DNA of 64,000 nt from Paracoccaceae bacterium (GCA_014872875.1 WKFI01000012.1:62001-126000); one strand, 5' to 3'. Positions 8,000-17,656 are shown, numbered from the stretch's first letter. Numbers and translations: made by a program. Notes: generated by a model from the sequence alone, not told the origin.

Positions 8000-9631
8000 G
8001 TGACCCACGCCAAAACTGAAACCGCTGCCCCCGCCATTACCCCCCGCACGCGCGCCCGCGCGCGCCATATTCTGGACCATTACTATATCGGCCCGGCGCG
8101 CGATGACGCGGTATTGGAGATCTGGGGCTACACCCCGGGCATGACCTATGCCCCGGGCGAACAGGTTGATCTGCATGTTTCCACCACTGGCAGCCATTGG
8201 GATCTAGAGGTCGGACGTGACGGGGCCGGTTACGATCCTGTTCTGACCCAAACCAACCTGCCCGGCACCCATCACCCCACACCGCGGGATTGTTCCGTTC
8301 AGGGGTGCGGCTGGCCCGTCACCCACAGTTTCACCATCCCGGAAGACTGGCGCCCGGGTGGCTATATGATCACGCTGCGCGCCCATCGCGACGGCGACAT
8401 GGTCGAAGAACACCACCTGATCCTGATCCGCGACGCCAGCCGCCCCGCCCCTTACCTGCTGGTCTGTGCCACCGGAACCTGGGTGGCTTACAACTGCTGG
8501 GGCGGTTCGAACCATTACGAGGGCATCACCGGCCCCGACCACAACGCGTTCTCCCCCATTCTGTCCACGCAACGGCCCTGGACGCGCGGCTTTTGCAAAT
8601 TGCCTCAAGGCGCGCCCCGCGCGGTGCCCGAGCACCCGGCCAAGCCCGGCGACATGGTGCGGTATCCGTACATGGAATGGGCCTATGCCTACGGCTATTC
8701 CAAGAAATACGCCTCCGCCGGATGGGCCAGCTATGAACGCCCCTTTGCCCGTTGGGCCGAACACGAAGGATACGCGCTGGATCTCACCACCCAGCATGAT
8801 CTGCAAACTGATCCGGATATGCTGTCCGCCTACAAATGCGTGATCTTCGTCGGCCATGACGAATATTGGAGCCGCGAGATGCGCGACGCGGTGGACAGCT
8901 ACACCGAAAACGGCGGCCGGGTGGCGCGTTTTGCCGGGAATTTTCTCTGGCAGATCCGGCTGGAAGATCAGGCCCGCCGCCAGGTCTGCTATAAATACAC
9001 GATGGATCAGGACCCTTTGTGGGGCAACGAAGATCTGTCCCGTGTCACCGGAGCCTGGGATATGGCCCCGGTAAACCACCCGGGCGCGCTGACGTTCGGG
9101 GTCAATGGCACCCAAGGCATCTATGCGGGTTTCGGCAATCTTGCCGGCAGGGGGCCAAGCGGCTTCACTGTGTACCGCTCGGACCATTGGGCCTTCAAGG
9201 ATACCCATCTGGGCTATGGCGACCTTCTGGGCCACGATGCGCGCATCTTCGGCTACGAGGTTGACGGGCTCGACTATACGTTCCGAGACGGCCTCCCCTT
9301 TCCCGCCGGCACCGACGGCGCCGCACCCGAAGTTCAGGTGCTGGCCCTGGGCCTTGCGACCAATATCGAGGCTGATCATTCGGTTTGGGGCGAAACGCTC
9401 TATATCGGCTCTGACGATGCAAAGTTCAAAGCCTATGCGACATTCGGTGAGGTGACCGAAGCAACGCTTGACGCCAGCGCGCGCGGCAACGGCATGATCG
9501 TCTCATGGCAGCGCGGTCGCGGCGAGGTCTTTACCGCCGGAACCTGCGAATGGGTCATGGGGCTGGTGCGGGGCGATGCGCAGGTCTGCCAGGTCACCCG
9601 CAATGTGCTGAACCGGTTCGGGACAGGCTGA
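8000..9631 (+). CDS. N,N-dimethylformamidase large-subunit-like protein
   Basis: The 543-residue protein matches the large subunit of N,N-dimethylformamidase, an iron amidohydrolase that splits dimethylformamide into dimethylamine and formate. The best marker is the segment VGHDEYWS (about residues 283-290) followed by an NGGR..RFAGNFLWQI stretch, together with GTWVAYNCWGGSNHYE. Known large subunits are about 760 residues because of an extra N-terminal lectin-like domain, so this is a shorter relative, and the small partner subunit gene is not adjacent. Start is GTG 8000 behind AGGAG. Iron ligands in the characterised enzyme are two Tyr and a Glu; the Tyr in HDEYWS could be one (inference). 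The true substrate may be a different N-alkyl amide. Confidence 0.75.
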   Translation: MTHAKTETAAPAITPRTRARARHILDHYYIGPARDDAVLEIWGYTPGMTYAPGEQVDLHVSTTGSHWDLEVGRDGAGYDPVLTQTNLPGTHHPTPRDCSVQGCGWPVTHSFTIPEDWRPGGYMITLRAHRDGDMVEEHHLILIRDASRPAPYLLVCATGTWVAYNCWGGSNHYEGITGPDHNAFSPILSTQRPWTRGFCKLPQGAPRAVPEHPAKPGDMVRYPYMEWAYAYGYSKKYASAGWASYERPFARWAEHEGYALDLTTQHDLQTDPDMLSAYKCVIFVGHDEYWSREMRDAVDSYTENGGRVARFAGNFLWQIRLEDQARRQVCYKYTMDQDPLWGNEDLSRVTGAWDMAPVNHPGALTFGVNGTQGIYAGFGNLAGRGPSGFTVYRSDHWAFKDTHLGYGDLLGHDARIFGYEVDGLDYTFRDGLPFPAGTDGAAPEVQVLALGLATNIEADHSVWGETLYIGSDDAKFKAYATFGEVTEATLDASARGNGMIVSWQRGRGEVFTAGTCEWVMGLVRGDAQVCQVTRNVLNRFGTG

Positions 9632-9671
9632 GGCCTTTGCCGATCCTGATCCACATCCTAGTTTTCCATTC

Positions 9672-10322
9672 ATGAGCCCGCGCATCACCACCGCACTGCT
9701 GTTGTTCCTGCTGTTCAACATGGCCTGGTTCGTTCTGTATTCCGCGCAGCTGGGATGGCAGGGACTGACGGACACCCGCCCGCAGGATCTGTCCCGCGTT
9801 TTCCTGACCGACACCCCGATTGCCAACACCCTGCTGGCCCTGCACATGATCACAGGCGCGCTTCTGGCTCTTGGCGCACCGCTGCAGGCGCTGCCAATCC
9901 TGCGCCACCGCTGGCCGGTCCTGCACAGGCGTCACGGATATTACATCTTTGCTCTGGCCTGCGGGACGGGCTTGGCCGGGCTGCTCTACATCCTGATGAA
10001 CGGCACGGTGGGCGGCTGGTGGATGAGCCTGTGGTTCGCGCTCTACGGGCTTGCAATGCTGTGGTCTGCCGCCAACACGATCTACTACGCGCTGGACAAG
10101 GACATGTCCCGGCATTTCGCCTGGGCCACGCGGCTGGTCATCCTGGCGGTGGGGTCGTGGATCTACCGGATGCATTATGCGCTTTGGTTTGCGCTGACCG
10201 ATGGTGCAGCATCAAACCCCGCTTTCACCGGGCTCTTTGACAGGGTTCAGGTGATTGCCTTCTTCGTGCCCTACCTGCTGCTGGCCGAAATCCTGCTGCG
10301 GCGTGGATCACGCGGCCACTAG
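9672..10322 (+). CDS. DUF2306-type integral membrane protein
   Basis: A 216-residue polytopic membrane protein. Hydrophobic stretches suggest about six transmembrane helices: near residues 7-30, 55-75, 95-115, 120-140, 150-170 and 190-210. The HMITGALLALGAPLQ and LHRRHGYYIF segments resemble the DUF2306 family, members of which are uncharacterised and have conserved His residues in the membrane, perhaps metal- or haem-binding. It begins 41 bases after the amidase-like gene and its 3' end overlaps the convergent DUF2165 gene by 15 bases. Start codon choice is weakly supported since no clear ribosome site is visible. Confidence 0.65.
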   Translation: MSPRITTALLLFLLFNMAWFVLYSAQLGWQGLTDTRPQDLSRVFLTDTPIANTLLALHMITGALLALGAPLQALPILRHRWPVLHRRHGYYIFALACGTGLAGLLYILMNGTVGGWWMSLWFALYGLAMLWSAANTIYYALDKDMSRHFAWATRLVILAVGSWIYRMHYALWFALTDGAASNPAFTGLFDRVQVIAFFVPYLLLAEILLRRGSRGH

Positions 10323-10802
10323 GAAGATCATCGTTCCCAGCCCCCAGAGCGTCATCTGATAGTGGGTGTTCTGGGCGCCTTCATGGCCAAACCAGTAACA
10401 AAACCAATTACCTGCCACGAGGAACCCGGCCCATGTCGAGGTGAACATCAAGACGCCCAGCAGCCCAAGCATACGGGCGGTCTCGGTCCCAACCGTTCCA
10501 ACCACCGCCAATGCCAAAGCACCGACGCCGATCCACAAGCCCAGCGTTGCCAGAAACTCCCATATGACGATGACGGCGAACAGAACCTTCTGCACAGCCA
10601 CGGATGACACCCGGCGGTAAGCGACCTTTTCATACATTTCGGGGTAATCGGCGCGCATCCGGTCCATGTTCAGCACCTCGGCGGTAAAGGTACTGTTCAA
10701 TTCGGAATGAATGATGTTCTCAAACACGCCCGTCGTCAGCCAAGCCGCAAGAAAGAACACGGTGACCAGTTGGCTCACCAGTATCATCGCATCAAATGTC
10801 AT
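10308..10802 (-). CDS. DUF2165-family small membrane protein
   Basis: A 164-residue membrane protein with four predicted transmembrane segments (about residues 5-25, 75-95, 98-120, 140-160). The motif VAGNWFCYWFGHEGAQNTHYQMTLWG near residues 128-153 is the diagnostic stretch of DUF2165, whose function is unknown. It faces the DUF2306 gene tail-to-tail, overlapping by 15 bases. Two small membrane proteins placed together often hint at a shared membrane process, but no function can be assigned. Confidence 0.7.
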   Translation of the reverse strand: MTFDAMILVSQLVTVFFLAAWLTTGVFENIIHSELNSTFTAEVLNMDRMRADYPEMYEKVAYRRVSSVAVQKVLFAVIVIWEFLATLGLWIGVGALALAVVGTVGTETARMLGLLGVLMFTSTWAGFLVAGNWFCYWFGHEGAQNTHYQMTLWGLGTMIFLVAA

Positions 10803-10826
10803 GGGAAAGGTCCTGAGGGTTCAGAG

Positions 10827-10850
10827 GGGGCGGCCGCAAACAGCCGCCCC
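10827..10850 (-). terminator. Terminator hairpin of the catabolic operon
   Basis: GGGGCGGC (10827-10834) and GCCGCCCC (10843-10850) form a perfect 8-bp GC stem with an 8-base loop, 12 bases downstream of the binding-protein gene on the minus strand. No long U-run follows. Confidence 0.6.
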
Positions 10851-10861
10851 GCCCTGTCAGA

Positions 10862-12526
10862 TCACGAGGTCCAGTGCAACTTGGCCGGATGGATCTCGAA
10901 CGAAATGTGGTGCTCGCCCCCAGCCAGGTTGTCCTTGGTGTGGTTGTAGAGCGACCGCCAGTACGGTTGGATTGTCACGCCTGCGTCCTGGATCATCTTC
11001 TGACCTTCAGCCATCAGAGCCCGACGGGCTTCGACATCCGCTGTCGCCAGAGCTTTTTCCAGAAGGGCGTCGAATTCCGGGTTGGACCAGCCGAATTCAT
11101 TCCAGGCCTCACCCGAACGATAGGCCAGTGCCCAGATCTGGACACCCAGCGGACGGTGGTTCCAATTGGTCGAGCTGAACGGGTATTTTGCCCAGTCGTT
11201 CCAGAAAGTGGACCCCGGCAGAACGGTCCGCTTCACCTTGATGCCCGCATCGCGCAGCTGCGCGGCCACCGCGTCGGTGGTGTTCTTGCGCCAGGCGTCG
11301 TCGATGGAGAGCAGTTCATGCTCATAGTCGCCCATGCCCGCTTCATCCATCAGCGCCTTGGCCGCTGCCGGATCGACTTTCTGGGCCGGCAGTTCCGCAT
11401 ATTCCGGATGCATCGGGCCAACATGGTGGTTTTCAGCCACCACGCCGCGACCGTTATACCCCAGTTCCAGCAGAACCGAGTTATCAACGGCCATCTGGAT
11501 CGCACGGCGGACGCGCTCGTCCTCGTAAGGCTTCATGCCATCGACCTCGGCAAGTTGGTTGGGCCGGATCACGATGGTGGCCGCGGTAACGATCTCGTGC
11601 TGGGTCCAGCCGTCCTGAACACCCATGATGTCGATGAAATCACCATCAACCGAATACATCATGTCCACTTCATCGGCTTCGGCCGCAGCAACCCAGGCCG
11701 AGGGATCGGTGCCATAATCGATGAACTCGACACGATCCATCCAGGCGCCGTTACCTTCATTCCACCAAGTGTGGTTTTCGTTGCGCACCAGAACGCCTTT
11801 GACACCAACCTCAAGCGATTCCGGCAGGTAGGGGCCGGTACCAATCGGGTTGTCCATCATGTTGTTCGCGTCATGGCTGGCATGTGTAATCGCAGCTGGA
11901 TAGTCAGCCATGCCCGGGATGAGTGAAATGTCCGGTTTCGGCAGGTTCAACTGCACGGTGTGGCTGTCCACGACCTGAATCGCGCCTTCAACCGCCTTGC
12001 CCGAATCCGCATCGATCAGCGACGCCATGCGACCGGCCATCGAGTTGCCCTCGACGCCCTTGTCACACCAGCCCGCAATATTGCGCGCTACGTCTTCGGC
12101 AGTGAAGTCGTCACCGTTGTTCCACTTGACGCCTTTGCGGACATTCAGCGTGTAAACGGTTGCGTCATCATTGATTTCCCAGCTTTCCAGCAGGTTCGGC
12201 CCAAACGTCCCCTCACGGCCGTAGTCCACCAGATACTCCAGCCACCCGCGCGAGTAGTTGGCAATCTGGCTCCAGTCATAGGTCCGAGGATCTTTCAGCG
12301 CACGAACTTCCTGTTGAATTCGGACCGTGCCACCTTGCTGAGCATTTGTGGCCGCCTGCGCAGGCGCCGGAAGACCAAGCATCGCATAGGCCGTAGCGGT
12401 GGTCGCACCGAAAGCACTTGCTATGGCCAGAAATTCCCGGCGGTTGACTTCATCGTCACCGACCTTGGCGGCCTGGTCGGTCACCACCTTGGGCAGCGGC
12501 TTTCCGGTGCGTGTCAAAAATGTCAT
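10862..12526 (-). CDS. ABC transporter substrate-binding protein, family 5 (peptide/nickel type)
   Basis: A 554-residue solute-binding protein of the dipeptide/nickel family. It has a twin-arginine export signal [13 protein letters not shown] at about residues 27-39 and a cleavage-like APAQA site near residue 57, so it reaches the periplasm folded. Conserved family-5 elements include the [20 protein letters not shown] segment (about 128-147). No permease or ATPase gene is adjacent, so it either uses a transporter encoded elsewhere or is an orphan. It is the last gene of the minus-strand catabolic operon, separated by about 100 bases from the dioxygenase, and should bring in the pathway substrate. 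Start at 12526 follows AGAGGAAA. Confidence 0.85.
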   Translation of the reverse strand: MTFLTRTGKPLPKVVTDQAAKVGDDEVNRREFLAIASAFGATTATAYAMLGLPAPAQAATNAQQGGTVRIQQEVRALKDPRTYDWSQIANYSRGWLEYLVDYGREGTFGPNLLESWEINDDATVYTLNVRKGVKWNNGDDFTAEDVARNIAGWCDKGVEGNSMAGRMASLIDADSGKAVEGAIQVVDSHTVQLNLPKPDISLIPGMADYPAAITHASHDANNMMDNPIGTGPYLPESLEVGVKGVLVRNENHTWWNEGNGAWMDRVEFIDYGTDPSAWVAAAEADEVDMMYSVDGDFIDIMGVQDGWTQHEIVTAATIVIRPNQLAEVDGMKPYEDERVRRAIQMAVDNSVLLELGYNGRGVVAENHHVGPMHPEYAELPAQKVDPAAAKALMDEAGMGDYEHELLSIDDAWRKNTTDAVAAQLRDAGIKVKRTVLPGSTFWNDWAKYPFSSTNWNHRPLGVQIWALAYRSGEAWNEFGWSNPEFDALLEKALATADVEARRALMAEGQKMIQDAGVTIQPYWRSLYNHTKDNLAGGEHHISFEIHPAKLHWTS

Positions 12527-12627
12527 CAGTTTTCCTCTCTGTTGGTCGTGAGGGGGACCCCCCCGGTTGGGTGGCAGAGTTTCCTGCCATTCTTAGCGGG
12601 CTGTGAGCGTTCCCGCAGTGCCCCGAT

Positions 12628-13509
12628 TCATTGTATACGAATTGTATTTGTACCATCGACCTCGGTTGCTGTCGAACAAATACTGGACAAAACGCGCGGT
12701 TGTTCGGTCGGCCATTCCGTACCGCGGTGCAGAACGGCCCTTTGATCCCAAATCAGCACGTCGTTCTCCGACCACTGATGGGAATAGACGTATTCCGGTT
12801 GCGTGCAGAATTTGATCAGTTCGTCCAACAATGCTTCTCCTTCCGCTTCCTCATAGCCATCGACCCGGAACGCATGAGAAGCCACATAAAGAGCCTCGCG
12901 CCCGTTGACCGGGTTCCGCCAAATGGCTTCCCAATGCTGGTCCGGCCACTTGTTGAACATCGGCAGCTTTGCCAATTCCGGCGAAATCTTGCGCCGTGAA
13001 TGACTGTAGCGATGCCAGATCCCGCGCCCTCGAATCCGCGATTTCAAGGCCTCTGGCATCTCGGCCCAGGCGGCACGTGTGCTGGCCAATTCGGTCGCCC
13101 CACCCGTCGTTGTGACCACCCGACCAATCAGGATATTGGTCAGCGCCGGCGTCGGCAGAAAGGTGCTGTCGGAATGCCACAGGAAGTTCGACTTCAGGTT
13201 CAGCGTGTGCAGATCCATCTCGCCCGTGGTCGAGCCATCGGCCCGCACGTTTGAAACATTGGGCACCTCATACGCTTCCCCCGGCTTGCGCTCATCCGCC
13301 AGGCGGTCCTCAATCGGACCAAACAGCCGTGCCAGCTCCTGATGTTTTTCGTCTGTCACATTCTGATTGCGGAACAACAGGGCCGAATGCTCCTCGAACA
13401 GGGCGCGAATCTGACCAAACATATGGTCGCCAGTGACTTCGGACAAGTCGATACCCAAAACCTCGACCCCGAAATTCGGGCTCAGCTTGCGTGTTTCGAA
13501 ACTGGACAT
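12628..13509 (-). CDS. TauD/TfdA-family Fe(II)/2-oxoglutarate dioxygenase
   Basis: A 293-residue non-haem iron dioxygenase. The facial triad is visible: His112 and Asp114 in LWHSDSTF, and the distal His in DQRAVLHRG near residue 263 with the 2-oxoglutarate-binding Arg about 12 residues later. Members hydroxylate taurine, 2,4-D and other small molecules, splitting C-N, C-S or C-O bonds. The start at 13509 follows AAGGGGAG and lies 10 bases after the FAD-oxidase stop, so they are co-transcribed. Substrate unknown; the neighbours suggest a nitrogen compound. Confidence 0.88.
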   Translation of the reverse strand: MSSFETRKLSPNFGVEVLGIDLSEVTGDHMFGQIRALFEEHSALLFRNQNVTDEKHQELARLFGPIEDRLADERKPGEAYEVPNVSNVRADGSTTGEMDLHTLNLKSNFLWHSDSTFLPTPALTNILIGRVVTTTGGATELASTRAAWAEMPEALKSRIRGRGIWHRYSHSRRKISPELAKLPMFNKWPDQHWEAIWRNPVNGREALYVASHAFRVDGYEEAEGEALLDELIKFCTQPEYVYSHQWSENDVLIWDQRAVLHRGTEWPTEQPRVLSSICSTATEVDGTNTIRIQ

Positions 13510-13519
13510 GATGCTCCCC

Positions 13520-14926
13520 TTATCCTGCCGCCTTGGCTTCGATTTCTTCCGGGGACAGGTCTTTGACCATGTCCCACGCGCGTGACTTGCCGGGGTTCAG
13601 CAGACCCTTGGGATCCAGCCGTTTCTTCCAGGCCAGATGCAGGAAATCTGCCGTTTTCAATCCGCCGCTTTCCACGTGATAGCTGTGCGCGTCATAGACG
13701 CCGTGCCCATGCGCTTCGTAAATCCGACCGATCTCGCGCAGGCGCTCTTCGGTGGAATACCAGATAATTGGCAGGTCAAAGGCCACGACCTCCCCTTCCA
13801 AAAGGGAAAATTCGTGATGCTGCCAAACATCATCGCCCAGCGCCTGCCCAACTTTTGCAACAAGATCCGCATCTGATGCATCCGGAACGCCGATCTGCTG
13901 ATACGTGGCCGAGCGATCCGCCTTCAGCACCTGCAACGTGGTGTGGTTATAGGCGAATTCGAACACGTGCGGCAGCTTGGCGGCCTCGCGCTCGGCATCA
14001 TTCATCGCCAGATCCAGATGACCACCCTGCGCCTCGATCAAGGCGCGAAACGCATCCATGTCACCGGCGGGAACCAAGGCCACCAACAGGTGCTTGCCCT
14101 CACGCAGATGGCCTTTCAGTCGCGGGAAATATTCGACGATCCGCGCATCCACCGTACTGGCCAGCTTGCGCCCGACATTGTCTGCGGTCGCCAGCGCATA
14201 TCCGGCGGCGTAACAATCGCGATAGCTGTCAAAGGTCGCCATGCAACCAATCCAATCAGGATGCGGCACCGTGCGCAACGTAACCTCGGTGATCACCCCG
14301 TTCAGACCCCAGGCATGGTGGATCTGCAGCACGTCCTGCCCTTCAAAGACATATTCCTGCGGCTCCTCCTCGACCGACAGCGCCTTGAGTTGAAGGATAT
14401 TGCCCGGCTCCCGCAAGACCCCATTGGCGATCGAGCCGATCCCGGCGGATCCGCCTGCGATGAAACCGCCGATGGTGGCAATGTCTTGCGTAGACGGGAA
14501 CATCGCCATTTCCCAACCCTGCTCATTCAGCGCCGCATTGACGTCGATCATCAACGCACCTGCCTCGGCCCGGACAAAGCCGTCGCCGATCTCAAGGATC
14601 TTGTTCATGCCGGTGGTCTCGATGATCAGCCCGCCCTGCAATGGCACCGCCTGACCATAATTCCCGGTCCCGCCGCCACGCAGCACCACGGGTGCGTCCG
14701 CCTGATAGGCGAGTTTCAGGCAATGCGCCATTTCATCCCGCGTCTTGGGTAACGCCACCAGATCGCCGAAACTGCGCCGCAGCTCCGCATTCAAAATCGG
14801 GCTGTACCAGAAGAAATCGCGCGAGCGTTTCTTGACCAGCACCGGTTCGTCAATCACCTCGACCGGGGCCAGGGCCTGTGCAAACGCGCCCCAGTCCAAA
14901 TCGGTCTTGCCGGAAATCGAAGTCAT
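13520..14926 (-). CDS. FAD-binding oxidoreductase (FAD-linked oxidase, GlcD/D-lactate-dehydrogenase type)
   Basis: A 468-residue flavoprotein of the vanillyl-alcohol-oxidase fold. The N-terminal half carries the FAD-binding PCMH pattern: VVLRGGGTGNYGQAVPLQGG (about residues 78-97) and GGFIAGGSAGIGSIANG (about 158-174). The C-terminal half is the FAD-linked oxidase cap. Such enzymes oxidise 2-hydroxy acids or D-hydroxy acids, passing electrons to quinones. No covalent-flavin His motif is evident. It overlaps the upstream amidohydrolase by 4 bases and sits 10 bases from the dioxygenase, all in one operon. Substrate unknown. Confidence 0.8.
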   Translation of the reverse strand: MTSISGKTDLDWGAFAQALAPVEVIDEPVLVKKRSRDFFWYSPILNAELRRSFGDLVALPKTRDEMAHCLKLAYQADAPVVLRGGGTGNYGQAVPLQGGLIIETTGMNKILEIGDGFVRAEAGALMIDVNAALNEQGWEMAMFPSTQDIATIGGFIAGGSAGIGSIANGVLREPGNILQLKALSVEEEPQEYVFEGQDVLQIHHAWGLNGVITEVTLRTVPHPDWIGCMATFDSYRDCYAAGYALATADNVGRKLASTVDARIVEYFPRLKGHLREGKHLLVALVPAGDMDAFRALIEAQGGHLDLAMNDAEREAAKLPHVFEFAYNHTTLQVLKADRSATYQQIGVPDASDADLVAKVGQALGDDVWQHHEFSLLEGEVVAFDLPIIWYSTEERLREIGRIYEAHGHGVYDAHSYHVESGGLKTADFLHLAWKKRLDPKGLLNPGKSRAWDMVKDLSPEEIEAKAAG

Positions 14927-16170
14927 GAAGTCTCTCCTTTCACGACAGCCGCCAGCGGTCGCGGAGCGGATCCTCCGGCCAGCAGATCGGCTGTCGATGT
15001 TGCGTCGAACAACAGGAGATCCCCGATTGCAGCCCCGTCGACGAAAAGAGGTGCAAGGCCAAGGCCCGTTTGGGCATTGGTGGTGATCATCGGAAGATAG
15101 TCGCCAAAAGGCGGGTCCAGATGCGCGGCCAGCGCCGCCAGCGCCAGGCTGTGGCGCGGGTCGTGCCGTCCCAGCGGGCAGAACGCATCGCGTACATTGT
15201 CGGTCCCCACGGCCACTGGCACGCCTGCGGCCTGCAATTCGCGGATCCGGGTCAGCCCGCGCCGATCCGGCGCGCCGTCCCCCCGCCCCTGCAGATATAG
15301 ATTCGAAGACGGCAGGCTGGCCACGGTGATCCCGGCCCGTGCCAGTTTTTCCAAAAGGCGCTGCAGATCATCACCTGTCCGGTTCATCAGGCTACAGGCA
15401 TGACCGCACAGAATCGGCCCCTGAAATCCGGTCTTCAGCGCGGTGTCGGCAATGATCTCCAGCCCGTCCAACCCCGGCGCCAACCCTTCATCAACGTGAA
15501 AATCCAGCGCCAGACCGTATTTGTCCGCCACCCGAAACGCCGCTGCAACGCCAGCCTGCCGGTCTGGCTGATCCAGCACGAACAGGCCCAGAACCCCATT
15601 CCGTTCCGCGATGATCCGGCCAATCGCATCTGCCCTGTCCGGGTCTGCCAAATCCGTGGTGTTGGTCAGTGGTGCCACCTGCATCTGCACCCGATCCGCG
15701 TAATCCTGTGCCAGTTCAGTCAGCACATGCCATGCGACGGGGGGCGTGGTCGCTTCCTCCTCGGCGCTCCAATCCACATGGCTGCGCACTGTCCCGCAGC
15801 CTGCTCCAATCAGTTCGCCCAGCCCCCGCTCGGCACGCTGGCGCAGATCCTCGGGCGTCCAAAGCGCGCGGTCCATCCGCTGCGCGTCAATCGCGGCGCG
15901 CAGATCACCGCCCACACCGCCCATGCGTGAAATCGTGTGGCATTTGTCCAGATGCACATGACATTCGCTAAGCAGCGGCATCACGATCCCCTGAGCGCCG
16001 GTGGTATCGGCGCGCGCCTCCAACCCGCGAACCAAGCCATCACAGATCACCAGATCACCCGCCAGACATTCCTGTTCCGGCACCCCGCCAAACCCTGACG
16101 CATCCCGCAACAGCGATCGCGGTACCAGCACGTTTTCCAGCACCAGATCCAAAGGCGCGCGACCGCTCAT
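14923..16170 (-). CDS. Cytosine-deaminase-like metal-dependent amidohydrolase
   Basis: A 415-residue amidohydrolase-superfamily protein. The metal-binding residues are in place: His71 and His73 in LSECHVHLDKC, a His in DFHVDEG (about residue 223), the CGHACSL His (about 253) and the Asp of GTDNVRD (about 324). CodA-type enzymes deaminate cytosine, creatinine, isoguanine or N-isopropylammelide-like heterocycles. It overlaps both neighbours by four bases (ATGA), next to a creatininase-family gene, so a cyclic amide or heterocyclic amine is a plausible substrate. I would not call it cytosine deaminase without assay. Confidence 0.82.
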   Translation of the reverse strand: MSGRAPLDLVLENVLVPRSLLRDASGFGGVPEQECLAGDLVICDGLVRGLEARADTTGAQGIVMPLLSECHVHLDKCHTISRMGGVGGDLRAAIDAQRMDRALWTPEDLRQRAERGLGELIGAGCGTVRSHVDWSAEEEATTPPVAWHVLTELAQDYADRVQMQVAPLTNTTDLADPDRADAIGRIIAERNGVLGLFVLDQPDRQAGVAAAFRVADKYGLALDFHVDEGLAPGLDGLEIIADTALKTGFQGPILCGHACSLMNRTGDDLQRLLEKLARAGITVASLPSSNLYLQGRGDGAPDRRGLTRIRELQAAGVPVAVGTDNVRDAFCPLGRHDPRHSLALAALAAHLDPPFGDYLPMITTNAQTGLGLAPLFVDGAAIGDLLLFDATSTADLLAGGSAPRPLAAVVKGETS

Positions 16171-16961
16171 CCCTGCTCCTTTCGGTGATCGAACCGGGAG
16201 AACTCGGCCAGAAACGTCACAAAGTTCCGCGCTGCACTGTCCAGCAGCTGCGCGCCCTTCTCGGCCGTTGCAGCCGATGCATCACCACAGACCCCATCAG
16301 GATGTAGGTCGTCGATGATCCAGCCCGGCCGCGCTGCCTGCCCGGTCAATCCGGTAAAGCGAAAGCTCTGTTCCCACTCCCGCATCGCCGGCACGAAATT
16401 CTGCGCCTTGCTCATGTCCACCAGATCAGGCTTGGCCGCCAACATCGGCGAGGTCTCAGAATCGCCTGCGTGCAGGTCAACGCGCAACGCGTCCGCCTCC
16501 ATCAATCCATCCCATTCGGCAAACCCGAACCACGAACAGACCGCCACGATCATCTCGTGCCGGATCCGCAGATCTCGGGCCACGACATCCAGAAGTGCAG
16601 TGTTGCCGCCATGCCCGTTGAGTAGCACCAGACGTGTCACGCCTGCCCGCGCGACCGAGGTGCCAATGTCCCGCAGCACTGCCAGCAGCGTATCCCCCGA
16701 CAGGCTCAGCGTGCCGGGATGGCGGTCATGCTCACCGCTTTTGGTGACGCTCAGCGTCGGCAGCACCAGAACGTTCTGATCCGGTCCCAGTCCGGGCAAG
16801 GCACGCGCGACGACCGCCTCTACCAGATCCCGATCGACCGAGACCGGCAAATGCGGCCCATGCTGCTCGATGGCCCCCAACGGCAGCACCGCCACCAGAT
16901 CAGACGGCAGATCCCGGAACGCGGGCGCCTTCAGATCCGCCCAATACCCTTGCATGCTCAT
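16167..16961 (-). CDS. Creatininase-family amidohydrolase
   Basis: A 264-residue protein of the creatininase family, which hydrolyses cyclic amides such as creatinine or small formamides, or acts in mycofactocin and riboflavin pathways. The metal site is intact: GAIEQHGPHLPVSVDRDL supplies Glu, His and Asp, NGHGGN is the second motif, and DLHAGDSETS supplies the further His and Glu. The frame is open to 17003, but the ATG at 16961 is used: GGGAGG precedes it and it overlaps the previous gene's stop as ATGA. Physical coupling with the CodA-like gene suggests two successive ring or amide cleavages. Confidence 0.87.
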   Translation of the reverse strand: MSMQGYWADLKAPAFRDLPSDLVAVLPLGAIEQHGPHLPVSVDRDLVEAVVARALPGLGPDQNVLVLPTLSVTKSGEHDRHPGTLSLSGDTLLAVLRDIGTSVARAGVTRLVLLNGHGGNTALLDVVARDLRIRHEMIVAVCSWFGFAEWDGLMEADALRVDLHAGDSETSPMLAAKPDLVDMSKAQNFVPAMREWEQSFRFTGLTGQAARPGWIIDDLHPDGVCGDASAATAEKGAQLLDSAARNFVTFLAEFSRFDHRKEQG

Positions 16962-17656
16962 TGCGGCCTCCCGAACAGACCATCGAGAAAGCCATAGAAC
17001 CACTTGGCCTGTGCCGCGTCATGTTCGTACATCAGCCGCGTCTGTTCATCCCGCGCCTGCACACCCGGCCGTCCATAAACGCCCCACTTCCCCTCCTGCC
17101 AACGGCGAAAGCCTTCGATGGTCACTTCCGGGTGGAACTGAAAGCCGTACACCTTGTCGCCATAACGGAAGGCCTGGTTCTCGTAGTACTCATTCCCCGC
17201 CAGCCGCACAGCGCCCTCGGGCAAATCAAAGGTGTGGAAATGCGCCTGCGTCACCCAGAGCGGTTGATCCAGAAAACCGGCCGCAGCCTCGGTCGGTTCG
17301 ACCCGGTAATACCCGAACTCAAAGATCTCGCTCTCCCGCGGCCCGGCCCAGGCGCCCAGATGCCAGGCGATCTGCTGCGCACCCTGACAAATGCCCAACA
17401 TGGGCACATCAGCCTTAAGACACGCGTCGATCCAGCGGTATTCCTCCAACAGGCAGGGATGTTTGTCCGTTTCATAGACGTTGAACATGCCGCCATAGAT
17501 GACGGTCCCGGCCAGATCCTCATCCGGTTCGCCCAACACGTCCCCGTCGAACGGTTTGCGAATGTCCACCTGATAACCGGCCTGCACCAGCCACGAGACC
17601 ACCCGGTCATCCGCAGGCTCGTGCCCGTGACGCACCAAAAGAACACGTTTACCCAT
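16958..17656 (-). CDS. Class I glutamine amidotransferase / gamma-glutamyl hydrolase-like protein
   Basis: A 232-residue stand-alone class I glutamine amidotransferase. The catalytic triad is complete: Cys in GICQGAQQIA (about residue 95) and His-Glu in FQFHPEV (about residue 180). No synthetase partner is encoded nearby. Stand-alone members include gamma-glutamyl-GABA hydrolase (PuuD-like), so it may hydrolyse a gamma-glutamyl intermediate of the pathway. The start at 17656 is supported by AAGGAGGG; the upstream open frame to 18061 overlaps RidA on the other strand and is not used. It is the first gene of the operon, divergent from the RidA gene. Confidence 0.8.
   Translation of the reverse strand: MGKRVLLVRHGHEPADDRVVSWLVQAGYQVDIRKPFDGDVLGEPDEDLAGTVIYGGMFNVYETDKHPCLLEEYRWIDACLKADVPMLGICQGAQQIAWHLGAWAGPRESEIFEFGYYRVEPTEAAAGFLDQPLWVTQAHFHTFDLPEGAVRLAGNEYYENQAFRYGDKVYGFQFHPEVTIEGFRRWQEGKWGVYGRPGVQARDEQTRLMYEHDAAQAKWFYGFLDGLFGRPQ

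Noticed and set aside
8204-9379. 391-codon minus-strand frame inside the dimethylformamidase-like gene
   Set aside because: Long antisense frames are common in GC-rich genes; the plus frame has clear family motifs and this one has none.
10874-11926. 350-codon plus-strand frame inside the family-5 binding protein
   Set aside because: It is antisense to a well-supported gene with Tat signal and family motifs.
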